A stretch of 64,000 nucleotides of DNA. Source: Actinomadura luzonensis. Lineage in GTDB: Bacteria > Actinomycetota > Actinomycetes > Streptosporangiales > Streptosporangiaceae. Shown here piece by piece: positions 46,295 through 54,817 of the stretch (the stretch's first letter is position 1; each line of letters starts with the position of its first letter). The notes under the pieces are model-generated. The model saw nothing but the letters and a program-made list of their open reading frames with translations. It was not told the origin of the DNA and did not search any database. The stretch covers positions 3,539,001-3,603,000 of the forward strand of contig NZ_JAKRKC020000001.1 of the NCBI RefSeq assembly GCF_022664455.2, read 5' to 3'. The translations under genes were made by a program, and so were the position numbers.

Positions 46295-47419
46295 TCAGCC
46301 CCGCAGCCGCTCGACTGTGCTCACCCGGGCCGCCTCGGCCGCCGTCGCCGCCCGTACCTCCACGTGGTCGTCCTCGTTGCGCAGGATGGTGACGATCCCG
46401 GTCAGCAGACTGTTGCCGCGGATGGGGTCGCGGGCGACGATCTGCCGGTCCACCGACAGCACTTCGGCGTAGGCGTCATCGTCCTTGCCCCACACCCAGG
46501 CCCGGCCGCTGTGCCCGGGATCGGGCCCGATCAGGACGGTACGCACGTCGGACGCCTTGAGCACCATCGTGGGCGCGTCGTCCGGGTTCAGCTCCCGGCC
46601 GACGCGCCTGTCCACGCGCAGCCGGGCGGCGTAGTGCTCCAGCCTCGACCGTGACCAGGACTCCACGTGGTTCGGCAGGTTGCCGAGCAGGTCGTAGCGC
46701 AGATCGCCCAGTACCTCCTCGACGCGCCGCCACGCCTCGTCCGGCGCCTGGGATCCGGCCGGGGGAACGGGTTCGAGGTGGTCCGTCCCGGGGGCGTACC
46801 GCATCACCAGGGTGGCGGGATCGGGCCGGGGGTGCGGCCGCAGCGCGGGCCACTGCTCCGGCCGCGGCGCCTGAGCGCCGGGAGGCAGCGGTACGAGCTC
46901 GCGCATCCTGGCCGCGGCCAGCCCTCTGGCCTCCGACTCCGAGCGCAGGGCGGGAGCGGCGGCGTCGGCCAGTGGCCAGAACCGCAGCAGGAACGACTCC
47001 TCGACCGCTTCGAGCTCGCTGTCGTCCCAAGGGGCCGGCTCCATGCGCACCTGACCGGTGTAGGCCCGCAGGCCATAGGCGCAGAAAGGCGGGCCGATCA
47101 GTAACTTCTGCCCGCTCGGGCTGTATCCGATCCCGCTCACCTGCGCGATGCCGTACGAGCTCAGGTAGACGATCTGCCCGGCCTGTGTCCAAGGCTCGCC
47201 AGGCGCGTCGAGGGGTTCGGAGTCCCACGCCTCCATCCGTACGCGGGCCGTATTCGCCCCGCTCTCCAGCTCGACCCCGTCCAGCGCGAGACCACCCGGC
47301 TCGGCCAGCATCACCCCGGACTGTCCCTCCTCCTCAGGCTCGAGGGAACCGGCACCCAGGCCGAATCGTCCGTACGACACCGGCACCTCGTCCTCGACCC
47401 AGCGGATCAGCTCGGCCAT
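46295..47419 (-). CDS. Protein of unknown function
   Basis: 374 residues. ATG 47419 (MAELIRWVEDE) is chosen because AGGGAGGG lies five bases before it; an earlier ATG at 47443 lacks a site. No signal peptide or membrane segment. I do not recognise the family. The protein is acidic, with SGIGYSPSGQKLLIGPPFC, LRYDLLGNLPNHVES and GPDPGHSGRAWVWGKDDDAYAEV. The last 40 residues mention repeated acidic/hydrophobic alternation. It ends 40 bases before the FtsX-like start on the same strand, so the two may share a transcript. Confidence 0.7.
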   Translation of the reverse strand: MAELIRWVEDEVPVSYGRFGLGAGSLEPEEEGQSGVMLAEPGGLALDGVELESGANTARVRMEAWDSEPLDAPGEPWTQAGQIVYLSSYGIAQVSGIGYSPSGQKLLIGPPFCAYGLRAYTGQVRMEPAPWDDSELEAVEESFLLRFWPLADAAAPALRSESEARGLAAARMRELVPLPPGAQAPRPEQWPALRPHPRPDPATLVMRYAPGTDHLEPVPPAGSQAPDEAWRRVEEVLGDLRYDLLGNLPNHVESWSRSRLEHYAARLRVDRRVGRELNPDDAPTMVLKASDVRTVLIGPDPGHSGRAWVWGKDDDAYAEVLSVDRQIVARDPIRGNSLLTGIVTILRNEDDHVEVRAATAAEAARVSTVERLRG

Positions 47420-47543
47420 CCAGCCCTCCCTCGCGATCGTCATGTACGGAGGCCGACACTGACGACCGCTCCCGACACTTGCGCCGCCCATATGCCGAGA
47501 CCTGCACGGATCCGCTTTCCCGGCTGCTGTCGGCGTCGAGGAT

Positions 47544-48461
47544 TCACGCGGCATGGTCACGCCGATCGTGGCCGGTGACATTGCGGACTTCGGCGATCAG
47601 ACGCGTGATCAGAGACTGGGGGGCGCCGTCGTTCCACACGACGGCGAGGTCGAAGCGCTCGGCATCCGCGATCGGGATCCAGCGCAGGTTACCGATGGGT
47701 ATCAATGCGCGCAGCGGTTGCGGGGCGAGCCAGATGCCGCGGTCTCGGCCGACTTCCAGCAGGCAGTCCTCCACGCTGGGCACGATCGGGCCGCGTGGTG
47801 CGGGGCTGCCACCGGGCCGGGGGTCGGCGAGCCAGAACCGTTCCGCCTCCGAAGAGGTGAGGACATCCGGACGTAGGACCGGGTCGTCGGCGAGGTCGGC
47901 GAGGGTCACGGCCGGGCGGTCGGCCAGGCGATGGCGGGTGGACACCACCACGGCTCGGGGATCACTGCGTACGACCGCGTGATGCAGCCCGGCACCGCCG
48001 ATCGGCAGCCACATGAAGGCCGCGTCAGCACGCCCGTCGCCGAGCAGTTCGAGCTCGTGCCTCGGGGTCGGCACGCCGTGCAACGTCACTTCCAGCCCGG
48101 GAACCGCCGCCTCGAGGGCGTCGGCCACATCGGCGGCGAACATGGAGGCGGCCGCGGGACAGCAGGCCAGACGCAGGGTGCCGGCCTGGGCGGCGGCCGC
48201 CGCACGCACCCGTTCGGCCAGGTGGGCGACGTCATCGAGGACGGTTGCGCCCGATGCGGCGAGTTCCTCCCCTGCGGGGGTGAGCAGAACGCCGCGTGAG
48301 GTGCGCACCAGCAGAACGACGCCCAGGGAGCGCTCCAACTGCCGTACGTGCGTCGACACCGCCTGCTGCGTCAGGTGGAGCACCGTCCCGGCCCGGGTGA
48401 TGGACCGCTCCCGCGCCACGATCAGAAACGAACGCAGGTGCCGAAGATCGATGTCCCTCAT
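47544..48461 (-). CDS. LysR-family transcriptional regulator
   Basis: 305 residues. HTH at LRHLRSFLIVARERSITRAG and LHLTQQAVSTHVRQLERSLG (residues 6-45), then an LysR substrate-binding domain (GTLRLACCPAAASMFA). TAGTGT (minus strand 48474-48469) ends seven bases before ATG 48461, so the mRNA may be leaderless. Divergent from the SnoaL-like gene at 48731; the 269-base gap holds a dyad ACAA-N7-TTGT at 48504-48518. The three genes 48731-51043 are its likely targets. Confidence 0.9.
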   Translation of the reverse strand: MRDIDLRHLRSFLIVARERSITRAGTVLHLTQQAVSTHVRQLERSLGVVLLVRTSRGVLLTPAGEELAASGATVLDDVAHLAERVRAAAAAQAGTLRLACCPAAASMFAADVADALEAAVPGLEVTLHGVPTPRHELELLGDGRADAAFMWLPIGGAGLHHAVVRSDPRAVVVSTRHRLADRPAVTLADLADDPVLRPDVLTSSEAERFWLADPRPGGSPAPRGPIVPSVEDCLLEVGRDRGIWLAPQPLRALIPIGNLRWIPIADAERFDLAVVWNDGAPQSLITRLIAEVRNVTGHDRRDHAA

Positions 48462-48503
48462 GGTGATCACACTAGCGGCCACAACAAATCGGCGGTGCCG
48501 GGC

Positions 48504-48518
48504 ACAATGCTTCGTTGT
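48504..48518. promoter_or_regulatory. LysR-type dyad ACAA-N7-TTGT
   Basis: ACAATGCTTCGTTGT between LysR and the SnoaL-like gene, with further ACAACAA at 48481-48487. Size and dyad form suit a LysR dimer, although the classical T-N11-A does not align exactly. Confidence 0.4.
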
Positions 48519-48730
48519 TTCCGCAGGCGGCGGTGCCGCGTCCAGAATCGTGCCGTCGGCCGCGACGTCGTGGTGCCGGGCCCGGCCCTGCGCGAACCGT
48601 CCCGCGCCGCCGGACTCCAGGGCCCGTGTCAGGAGCCCAGGCCTTCTGTTGCGGTGCCACTGAGGTGCCAGGCGTTGCCCGGCCCGGGAGCCATCGCATC
48701 CGAGATCAACGCAATGACGAGAGAGGTTCA

Positions 48731-49216
48731 GTGAGTACGATCGATCACCTCGCCCTCGGGGCGGACATGCGTCACCTCCTGGAGCGCCAGGCCGTGGTCG
48801 AGGTGTGCACGCGGATGGCGTGGCACGCCGACCGGCGCGAGTGGCAGGCGCTGGAGGCCGTGTTCGCCGATGAGGTGCGGCTTGACTACACGAGCCTGAA
48901 CGGCGGCGAACCGGCCGTGTTGTCGCCGCGGCAGATCGTGGACGCCTGGCGTCAGGTGCTGGGCGGGTTCGACGCCACCCAGCACCTGATCGCCAACCAC
49001 CTGGTGACGCTGGAGGGCGACACCGCGGTGTGCACCGCTTCCTTCCAGGCCACCCATCGGCTGGCGGACCCGTTCGGGGCACCGCTGTGGACGCTGGGCG
49101 GCTTCTACCGGTTCGACCTGATCCGCGCCGCCGGCGGCTGGAAGATCAGCGGCGTCGTGATGACGGCGGCCTGGGCCGACGGCAACAGGGACCTGATGGC
49201 GCGGGCGGCGCGATGA
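48731..49216 (+). CDS. SnoaL-like domain protein
   Basis: 161 residues from GTG 48731. The fold is the NTF2/SnoaL type: LLERQAVVEVCTRMAWHADRREWQALEAVFADEV then a conical beta-sheet with FQATHRLADPFG and GGFYRFDLIRAAGGWKISGV. The His-Asp arrangement (residues 31-45) is similar to polyketide-cyclase-like or dehydratase-like members. First gene rightward of LysR. The next gene follows after 124 bases and has its own GTG start. Confidence 0.8.
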   Translation: MSTIDHLALGADMRHLLERQAVVEVCTRMAWHADRREWQALEAVFADEVRLDYTSLNGGEPAVLSPRQIVDAWRQVLGGFDATQHLIANHLVTLEGDTAVCTASFQATHRLADPFGAPLWTLGGFYRFDLIRAAGGWKISGVVMTAAWADGNRDLMARAAR

Positions 49217-49340
49217 TCCGTCGGCACAGCGCCCCGTCGCCGCCCGTGTCGCAGCCCTCAGCGGCGTCGTGAAGAACCGGGCGGGGCCATCACCTACGCC
49301 GACCTCACCCATCCAGCTGATCATTGAGAGAGGACCGTCA

Positions 49341-50228
49341 GTGACGACCCAGCACAGAGTTACCTTTTCCAGCGGTACGGCCACCTTGACCGGCAACCTG
49401 TTCCTGCCCGGCTCTGCGACCCCGGCCCCGGGGATCGTGGTGGCCGGCACCTGGACCAGCGTCAAGGAGCTGATGGCCGACCGGTACGCCGAACGGCTGG
49501 CCGACCGCGGGTACGCCGCCCTGTCGTTCGACTTCACCGGCTTCGGCGAGTCCGGAGGCGAACCGCGCGACGTGGAGGACCCGGCGCGCAAGGTCCGCGA
49601 CATCCAGCAGGCGGTGACGTTCCTGGCGGCCCACCCGGCGATCGACGCCGACCGGCTGGGAGCCCTGGGGGTCTGCGCCGCCGCGATGTACATGGCCGAC
49701 ACCGCCGCCCACGACCCCCGCATCGGCTCCCTTGCGCTTGTCGCGCCGTGGCTGCACGACGCTGCCATCTGCGCGGCCGCCTACGGGGGCGCGGACGCGG
49801 TCGCCGAGAAGATCAAGATCGCCCGGGAGGCGCACGCCCGGTTCGCGGAGACCGGCGAGATCGACTACGTCCCGGTGGTCAGCGCCACCGACCCACGCGC
49901 GGCCATGCCCTACGACATCGACTTCTACCTCAACCCGGCCCGCGGCGGCATCCCCGCCTGGCCCAACCGGTTCGCCGTCATGGCCTGGGAGGACTGGCTC
50001 ACCTACGACTCCATCGCCCTGGCGCCGCAGATCACCCAGCCCACCGTGCTCGTGCACAGCCAGGACGCCGCCATCCCCGACGGCGCCCGCCGTTTCCACG
50101 CCGGGCTCGCTGGCCCCAAGGCCATCCTCTGGGCGGAGGGCACCCAGTTCGACTTCTACGACCAGGAGCCACAGGTCACGCTCGCGGCGGACACAGCGGC
50201 CGCTCACTTCGGAAGGACCCTGCGATGA
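49341..50228 (+). CDS. Alpha/beta hydrolase with Cys nucleophile (dienelactone-hydrolase-like)
   Basis: 295 residues from GTG 49341 (site GAGAGAGGACC). The fold is clear: GIVVAGTWTSVKELM, LSFDFTGFGESGGEPRDVE, the elbow DRLGALGVCAAAMYMAD and a late LVHSQDAAIPDGA (Asp) and histidine-poor C-terminus. The nucleophile position is Cys, not Ser (G-V-C-A-A), as in YcjY/dienelactone-hydrolase relatives. The catalytic His is not obvious: the usual position reads QFDFYDQEPQ. Activity is therefore uncertain. It overlaps the NmrA-like gene by ATGA. Confidence 0.8.
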   Translation: MTTQHRVTFSSGTATLTGNLFLPGSATPAPGIVVAGTWTSVKELMADRYAERLADRGYAALSFDFTGFGESGGEPRDVEDPARKVRDIQQAVTFLAAHPAIDADRLGALGVCAAAMYMADTAAHDPRIGSLALVAPWLHDAAICAAAYGGADAVAEKIKIAREAHARFAETGEIDYVPVVSATDPRAAMPYDIDFYLNPARGGIPAWPNRFAVMAWEDWLTYDSIALAPQITQPTVLVHSQDAAIPDGARRFHAGLAGPKAILWAEGTQFDFYDQEPQVTLAADTAAAHFGRTLR

Positions 50229-51043
50229 TCCTTGTCACCGGAGCCACCGGAAATGTCGGCGGCGAGGTCGTCCAGGCACTCCGCCGGGCCGGAGCGCCGG
50301 TCCGCGCGCTGGTGCGTGAACCCGCCGATCTCCCGGGCGAGCAGGCTGTCGGCGATCTGGACGAGCCGGACTCGCTCGCGCCCGCGCTCGACGGCGTCCG
50401 CGGGGTGTTCCTGCTGCCCGGCTACCGCGACATGCCAGGGCTGCTCGCCCGGATGCGGCGGGCGGGTGTGGAACGGGTGGTGCTGTTGTCCAGCCTGGCC
50501 ACCGTCACCGCCGACACCCGCAACGCCATCTCCGCATTCATGATCCGTTCCGAGACGGCGGTCCGCGAGTCCGGTCTGGCCTGGACGTTCCTGCGTCCGA
50601 ACGCCTTCATGTCCAACGCCCTGCGCTGGCTGCCCCAGCTGCGCGAGGGCGACGTCGTCAAGGACGCCTTCGGCGACGTGCCCATCGCCTCCGTCGACCC
50701 CTACGACATCGCAGCCGTTGCCGTCCGGGCCCTGCTCGACCCCGGCCACGAGGCGCGCGTCCACGAGCTGAGCGGCCCGGAACGGCTCCTGCCCGCCCAG
50801 CGCCTGGCCATCCTGGCCGAGGTGCTCCACCGCGATCTGCGCTTCCACGCCCTCACGGACGAGGAGGCCCGAGCCGACATGTCCGGACGTATGCCGGAGG
50901 AGTACATCCAGGCGTTCTTCAGCTTCTACAGCGACAGGACCCTGGACGAGTCCAAGATCTACCCCACCGTGGAGCAGGTGACCGGACATCCGCCTCGCAC
51001 CTTCGAACAGTGGGCAAAGGCCCACGCGGACGACTTCCGCTGA
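50225..51043 (+). CDS. NmrA-like NAD(P)-binding protein
   Basis: 272 residues, an atypical SDR with LVTGATGNVGGEVVQAL (residues 3-19) and WTFLRPNAFMSNALRWLPQL in the middle, the same family as 36219-37073. There is no Tyr-x3-Lys active site. It is coupled to the Cys hydrolase, so the pair may act on one substrate or redox signal. The C-terminal EYIQAFFSFYSD and GHPPRTFEQWAKAHADDFR match the end of NmrA-family proteins. Confidence 0.85.
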   Translation: MILVTGATGNVGGEVVQALRRAGAPVRALVREPADLPGEQAVGDLDEPDSLAPALDGVRGVFLLPGYRDMPGLLARMRRAGVERVVLLSSLATVTADTRNAISAFMIRSETAVRESGLAWTFLRPNAFMSNALRWLPQLREGDVVKDAFGDVPIASVDPYDIAAVAVRALLDPGHEARVHELSGPERLLPAQRLAILAEVLHRDLRFHALTDEEARADMSGRMPEEYIQAFFSFYSDRTLDESKIYPTVEQVTGHPPRTFEQWAKAHADDFR

Positions 51044-51076
51044 ATCTCCTGTATCCCAGCATCACGAAAGCTCCAG

Positions 51077-52540
51077 ATGAACCAGAGACTGCGGCGCCTG
51101 CTGGCCGCGACCTCCGCCGCCGCATGCTTGACCGCCTGGGCGGCGGGCTGCTCGAACGATGACAAGCCCGAGGCGCCCGACGCGAAGACCGGGCAGCCGG
51201 GACGCTTCGCCTCCCCCGACCCGGGCTCCGTCAACACCTACTGGATCCAGGCGCCGGAAGGCCTGGTCCTCGTTGACACCCTGCGCACGCCGGCCGACGC
51301 CCGGCAGGCGATAGCGGAGATCAGGAAGACCGGCCAGCCTGTCGCCGCCATTCTGCTGACCCACGCCCATCCCGACCATGTGGGCGGCACCGGCGCCTTC
51401 CACGAGGCCTTTCCCAAGGCGCCCATCCACGCGTCCAAGGCGACCGACAAGGCGATGCGGGAGGACAAGCGCGGCTTCTACCCTCTGGCCCGTTCGGCCA
51501 ACGCCGCCTTTCCCGCCGGCCTCACCTACGCCGACCGGACCTTCGAGGACGGCACGCCGGTGCGGGCCGGTGGCCTCCGCTTCGAGACCGCCGCCTTCGC
51601 CGAGGGCGAGTCCGACACCGCGACCGTCTACTACCGCCCGGACACCGGCGACCTCTTCTCCGGCGACCTGGCGACCAGCAAAGTCACACCTGCCCTGATC
51701 GAGGGCAACAGCTGCGGCTGGCTCCAGATCCTCGATCAGCTCGGCAGGCGCTTTCCCGAAGCCAGGACGATGTACCCGGGGCACGGTGCCCCGGGCGCGC
51801 CCCGGGAGATGATCGACGAGCAGCGCCGATACCTGCAGCGATTCCGTGCCCTCGTTCGCCCTGCCCTCGCCCCGGACTCGCCCGAGGGCGGAACGGTCAC
51901 CCCCGACGAGCGGAAGTCGATCATCACCGAGCTGGACCGCGCCTACCCGGGCCATCCACCGGTCGCGGACCTGCCGACCATCGTGCAGGAGAACCTCAAG
52001 GCCGTCGCGCGGGAGTTGTCCGCCGAAGATCCCGCGAAGGTCCCCGCCGCCTGCTCGGACAAGCCGCAGGAAGGCACCTTGCTGGCGCCGGTGAGCGCCT
52101 ATGTCGACGCGGTCAACGGCGGGAACCTTGACGCGTTAGCGGCAACGTTCGCCGCGGACGCGCAGGTCATCGACGTCGGACGGCGCATCCAGGGCCGCGC
52201 CGCGATCCGCGCCTGCGCCGCGAACGAGGTCATCGGCGGCACACTGACCGTCATCCGGGTCGCCGAGAACCGGTCCGGCCACCAGCGCCTCCTGGTGCGC
52301 TTCGCCCCTGGCGGCACGGGTGGATTCGACTTCATGCAGCCCAGGAGCCCACCTGCACCGACCGTGACCTCTTCACCTTGTACGCCGGCCAGGACGGCAG
52401 CGGACCTTCCCCGCCTGTCGGTAGTTTCGCATCATGTCCGATGCCGACTTCACCCCCCTCCGCGTCACCTACCGCTCGCCCACGCTCGGCCGCACTCAGA
52501 TCCGGGACTGGGCGAGAGCGAACGGCTACCCGGTCAGTGA
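51077..52540 (+). CDS. Lipoprotein with metallo-beta-lactamase fold and SnoaL-like domain
   Basis: 487 residues as an open frame. A signal peptide with lipobox AAGC (Cys 25) is followed by an MBL fold with LLTHAHPDHVGGTG (H-x-H-x-D-H), SGDLATSK and YPGHGAPGAP, so it is an exported zinc hydrolase. After a helical linker a SnoaL-like domain begins (SAYVDAVNGGNLDALAAT, about 339-420). From about 52330 the last 70 residues look like out-of-frame translation (Pro/Thr/Ser/Arg-rich) and overlap the next gene by 107 bases, so the true C-terminus may be shifted one base or end near 52424. The function is unknown. Confidence 0.75.
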   Translation: MNQRLRRLLAATSAAACLTAWAAGCSNDDKPEAPDAKTGQPGRFASPDPGSVNTYWIQAPEGLVLVDTLRTPADARQAIAEIRKTGQPVAAILLTHAHPDHVGGTGAFHEAFPKAPIHASKATDKAMREDKRGFYPLARSANAAFPAGLTYADRTFEDGTPVRAGGLRFETAAFAEGESDTATVYYRPDTGDLFSGDLATSKVTPALIEGNSCGWLQILDQLGRRFPEARTMYPGHGAPGAPREMIDEQRRYLQRFRALVRPALAPDSPEGGTVTPDERKSIITELDRAYPGHPPVADLPTIVQENLKAVARELSAEDPAKVPAACSDKPQEGTLLAPVSAYVDAVNGGNLDALAATFAADAQVIDVGRRIQGRAAIRACAANEVIGGTLTVIRVAENRSGHQRLLVRFAPGGTGGFDFMQPRSPPAPTVTSSPCTPARTAADLPRLSVVSHHVRCRLHPPPRHLPLAHARPHSDPGLGESERLPGQ

Positions 52541-53222
52541 GCGTGGCCGGCTGGCCGCAGAGATCACCGAGGCCTTCTTCGCCGCCCATCCCGAGATCCT
52601 TGAGCAGGCCGAGACGTTCGAGATGGTCCGCGCCACCGCGAGAACCCCCGGCGTGTCACCGGAGGATTACGGGTGGCACGAGGGCAGCCCACTCGGCGAC
52701 ATCTACACGATCGTCTTCGTCCGCGGGCTCGACGAGCGCGAGGTGCTGCGCCGCCTCGGCGCCGCGGACGAGAACATCCGGATGATCGCCGATGGGGAGC
52801 ACACGTATCCGGGGGGACCTTGGATCATCACCGTGGTGCGCCTCGGGGAGTGGACCGTCGCGATCGCGGACCGCGGCCTGCGCGGCCCGCGACAAGAGGT
52901 CTTGGGCGCCCTGTCGCGCGACGGCGGCGAGGCCGTGGCGGTGCAGCGGCATGACTACGCCCAGCACCAGGTCAGCCATGCCGTGGACGGCCGGCTCAGC
53001 ACCGTCGTCAACCCTGGGTTTCCCATCGACAGGGACGGCGCGAACCCCGACGGGCTCAATCGTCACCTCCGTGAGCTGGGCATCGATCCTGCCGCCGCCG
53101 ACCACATCGACAACCCAATCCCGACGGCCCTGGCGCTGGCCGGTCGCATCACCGGCGTCATGGTGAGCCCGCAACACCTTCGCCGCCCCATCCTGGGCGC
53201 CGCCCTGCCCGGCGGCTCCTGA
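52434..53222 (+). CDS. Lsr2-like DNA-binding domain fused to DUF6461-like domain
   Basis: 262 residues. The N-terminal ~50 residues contain IRDWARANGYPVSERGRLAAE, which corresponds to the Lsr2 C-terminal DNA-binding domain (I-R-x-W-A-x-x-x-G, V-S-x-R-G-R with the AT-hook-like Arg-Gly-Arg). The remaining 200 residues (SPLGDIYTIVFVRGLDERE, WIITVVRLGEWTVAIAD, LRRPILGAALPGGS) fit a domain I recall as DUF6461, of unknown function. TAGTTT (52422-52427) ends six bases before ATG 52434 and no ribosome site is visible: a leaderless start is likely. A decayed copy of the second domain is at 44177-44573. Confidence 0.75.
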   Translation: MSDADFTPLRVTYRSPTLGRTQIRDWARANGYPVSERGRLAAEITEAFFAAHPEILEQAETFEMVRATARTPGVSPEDYGWHEGSPLGDIYTIVFVRGLDEREVLRRLGAADENIRMIADGEHTYPGGPWIITVVRLGEWTVAIADRGLRGPRQEVLGALSRDGGEAVAVQRHDYAQHQVSHAVDGRLSTVVNPGFPIDRDGANPDGLNRHLRELGIDPAAADHIDNPIPTALALAGRITGVMVSPQHLRRPILGAALPGGS

Positions 53223-53366
53223 TCCGCATGAGTTTGTCGAGACAGCGGACGGCGATCGCCAGGTCGACGTGTCCGCCACCGGGCCGGAGCGCGCGTGGGC
53301 GGCCTGGACCAGGGTCCCGACGGGCGGGACGGCCAACGTGGGCGTGCGGTCGCGGGCGTCGACTCG

Positions 53367-53906
53367 TCAGGCCAGGCGGCCGTCCGGCAGTCGGGAAGGC
53401 CGGCCATCCCCAGCACTTCCGACCTGTGGGCCGTGGGCTCCTTCGGCTGGGGCGATGAAGAGCGGGCTTGAGCGGAGGTGGCGGGCGATGTCCTGCTCCC
53501 ATGACCGCAGGAAGTCCGGGTAGCGCTCGGCGAACTCGCGCAGCGGGCCCCGCTCGTCGGGGGTGAGCGCGGTCAGCTCGTACGTGACCCGCACGGTGGT
53601 GCCGCCGTGCTCGTCCGGGTCGAGTTCGACGGTGACGGTGCCGGCGCGGGAGCCGGGCGTCACCCTGGCGTAGGAGACGCGCCGGCCGGGCTCGCGCGCG
53701 GTCACCACCCAGACGGTGCGCTCGCCGTGCGCGCTGGTCTCGAAGACGGTGCCGGGGGCGGAGTCGTCGCCGGGCGGCGCCGGGAAGCGGGGCCGCCAGC
53801 CGGGCACCCACCGCTCCTCGCCGCGCGGCGTGAACAGCGTGAACGCCTCGCCGGGCGGCAGCGGGACCGTCAGCCGTCCGGCGAGCGTGTGCTGGGCGCC
53901 GCTCAT
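53367..53906 (-). CDS. SRPBCC-family protein
   Basis: 179 residues. The fold segments TVPLPPGEAFTLFTPRGEERWVPGW, VWVVTAREPGRRVSYARV and VTYELTALT fit the START/SRPBCC hydrophobic ligand-binding family (about 145 residues), with a 30-residue tail. It starts in the stop codon of the small helix protein (ATGA), so the two genes are coupled. It may bind a lipid or small hydrophobic molecule. Its C-terminal tail (QVGSAGDGRPSRLPDGRLA) looks non-family and may be read-through. Confidence 0.8.
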   Translation of the reverse strand: MSGAQHTLAGRLTVPLPPGEAFTLFTPRGEERWVPGWRPRFPAPPGDDSAPGTVFETSAHGERTVWVVTAREPGRRVSYARVTPGSRAGTVTVELDPDEHGGTTVRVTYELTALTPDERGPLREFAERYPDFLRSWEQDIARHLRSSPLFIAPAEGAHGPQVGSAGDGRPSRLPDGRLA

Positions 53907-54145
53907 CGCTCGGTCAGCCGGTGGGCGTCGGCGGAGGTCAGGGTCAGGCCGTAGACGGCCTTGAGCTGCTCGATCCTGGCCAGCGTCTCGGGGGTGAAGG
54001 GCGCCTTGCCGTCGAAGGCGTGCAGCGCGATGCCCTCCACCAGGTCGCCGAGCGAGATGTCGAGGTACTCGGCCAGCCCTTTGAGGACCTTGAGGACGTT
54101 CTTCTCGAGCCGCAGGCCCGTCTGGACACGTTCGACTGTTACCAC
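53903..54145 (-). CDS. Small ribbon-helix-helix-like protein
   Basis: 80 residues from GTG 54145. It starts VTVERVQTGLRLEKNVLKVLKGLAEY (residues 3-28), with a beta strand and two helices in CopG/RHH style (LRLEKNVLKVLKGLAEYLDIS, then GDLVEGIALHAF). TACCAT on the minus strand (54157-54152) ends six bases before the GTG, and three GTWAC elements overlap the start. This implies self-binding and repression. It is coupled to the SRPBCC gene. Confidence 0.75.
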   Translation of the reverse strand: MVTVERVQTGLRLEKNVLKVLKGLAEYLDISLGDLVEGIALHAFDGKAPFTPETLARIEQLKAVYGLTLTSADAHRLTER

Positions 54146-54160
54146 AGTAACATGGTAACA
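54137..54160. promoter_or_regulatory. Operator of three GTWAC elements over the RHH start
   Basis: TGTTACCA and TGGTAACA are perfect inverted arms; GTTAC, GTAAC, GTAAC start at 54138, 54147 and 54155. They cover the start codon and the -10 box of the RHH gene. RHH regulators bind such closely spaced repeats near their own promoters. Confidence 0.6.
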
Positions 54161-54346
54161 CGCTCAAGGCGGCTCGTGGTCCCGCCCTTCCGCCCCGGCG
54201 TCGCCCCGGCCGTGTCCGGATGCGGCCATTGCCCGGGGCTTGGCGGGGAGTGAGGGCGGGCATACCGTCGCCTTCTCGGGTCCTTCCGTCATGGGCGGGG
54301 CCGGTCGGGAGCCCCCGGCTCAGTCCCGTCGTCCCATGGAGGCAGG

Positions 54347-54817
54347 ATGCGATTCCGGCATGCTCTCGGCCTGATCGCTCCGGGCGCCCTCGTCCTGGTC
54401 AGGATTCCTCCCGCCACCGCGCAGGGGTTCTCGTACGAAGATCTCAAACCGTGGCGGCGACGTCCGGCCTCGGGGGTGCTCGGCGATGCGCTGGGCGAGC
54501 AGCCCGGCTGCGGCGGCCCCGACGGCGCCCTGTACGTGGTGTGGGCCAACCTCGACACCGCACCGGCCGGCCCGGCCGACAACCATCCGCAGGTGCTGCC
54601 GGCCAACAGCCGCAACTCCCGCGAGGCGAACGGCCGCGTTCCGGCCGGGTTCACCGGCCCGCTGGGCGACGCGCTCCGCATCGGCGTCAGGAGCGGCGGC
54701 CGCGACAACGGCGTCGTCGTCCCCGAGGTGCCGCCCCGCGCCTGCACCGCGCCCGCGCCGCCGCGTGCCGGGAGCCGACCCGGCACGCCCTCCCCCGTCC
54801 ACTTGGAGGTGGACCTC
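54347..54817 (+). other. In-frame open leader ahead of the Asp-box protein, origin unclear
   Basis: ATG 54347 has a good site (GGAGGCAGG) and encodes a signal-like start (MRFRHALGLIAPGALVLV) followed by 135 residues without family resemblance. This frame then runs without a stop into the real gene at 54818, which has its own signal peptide. It may be a decayed upstream gene, a second start, or non-coding. Confidence 0.4.
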
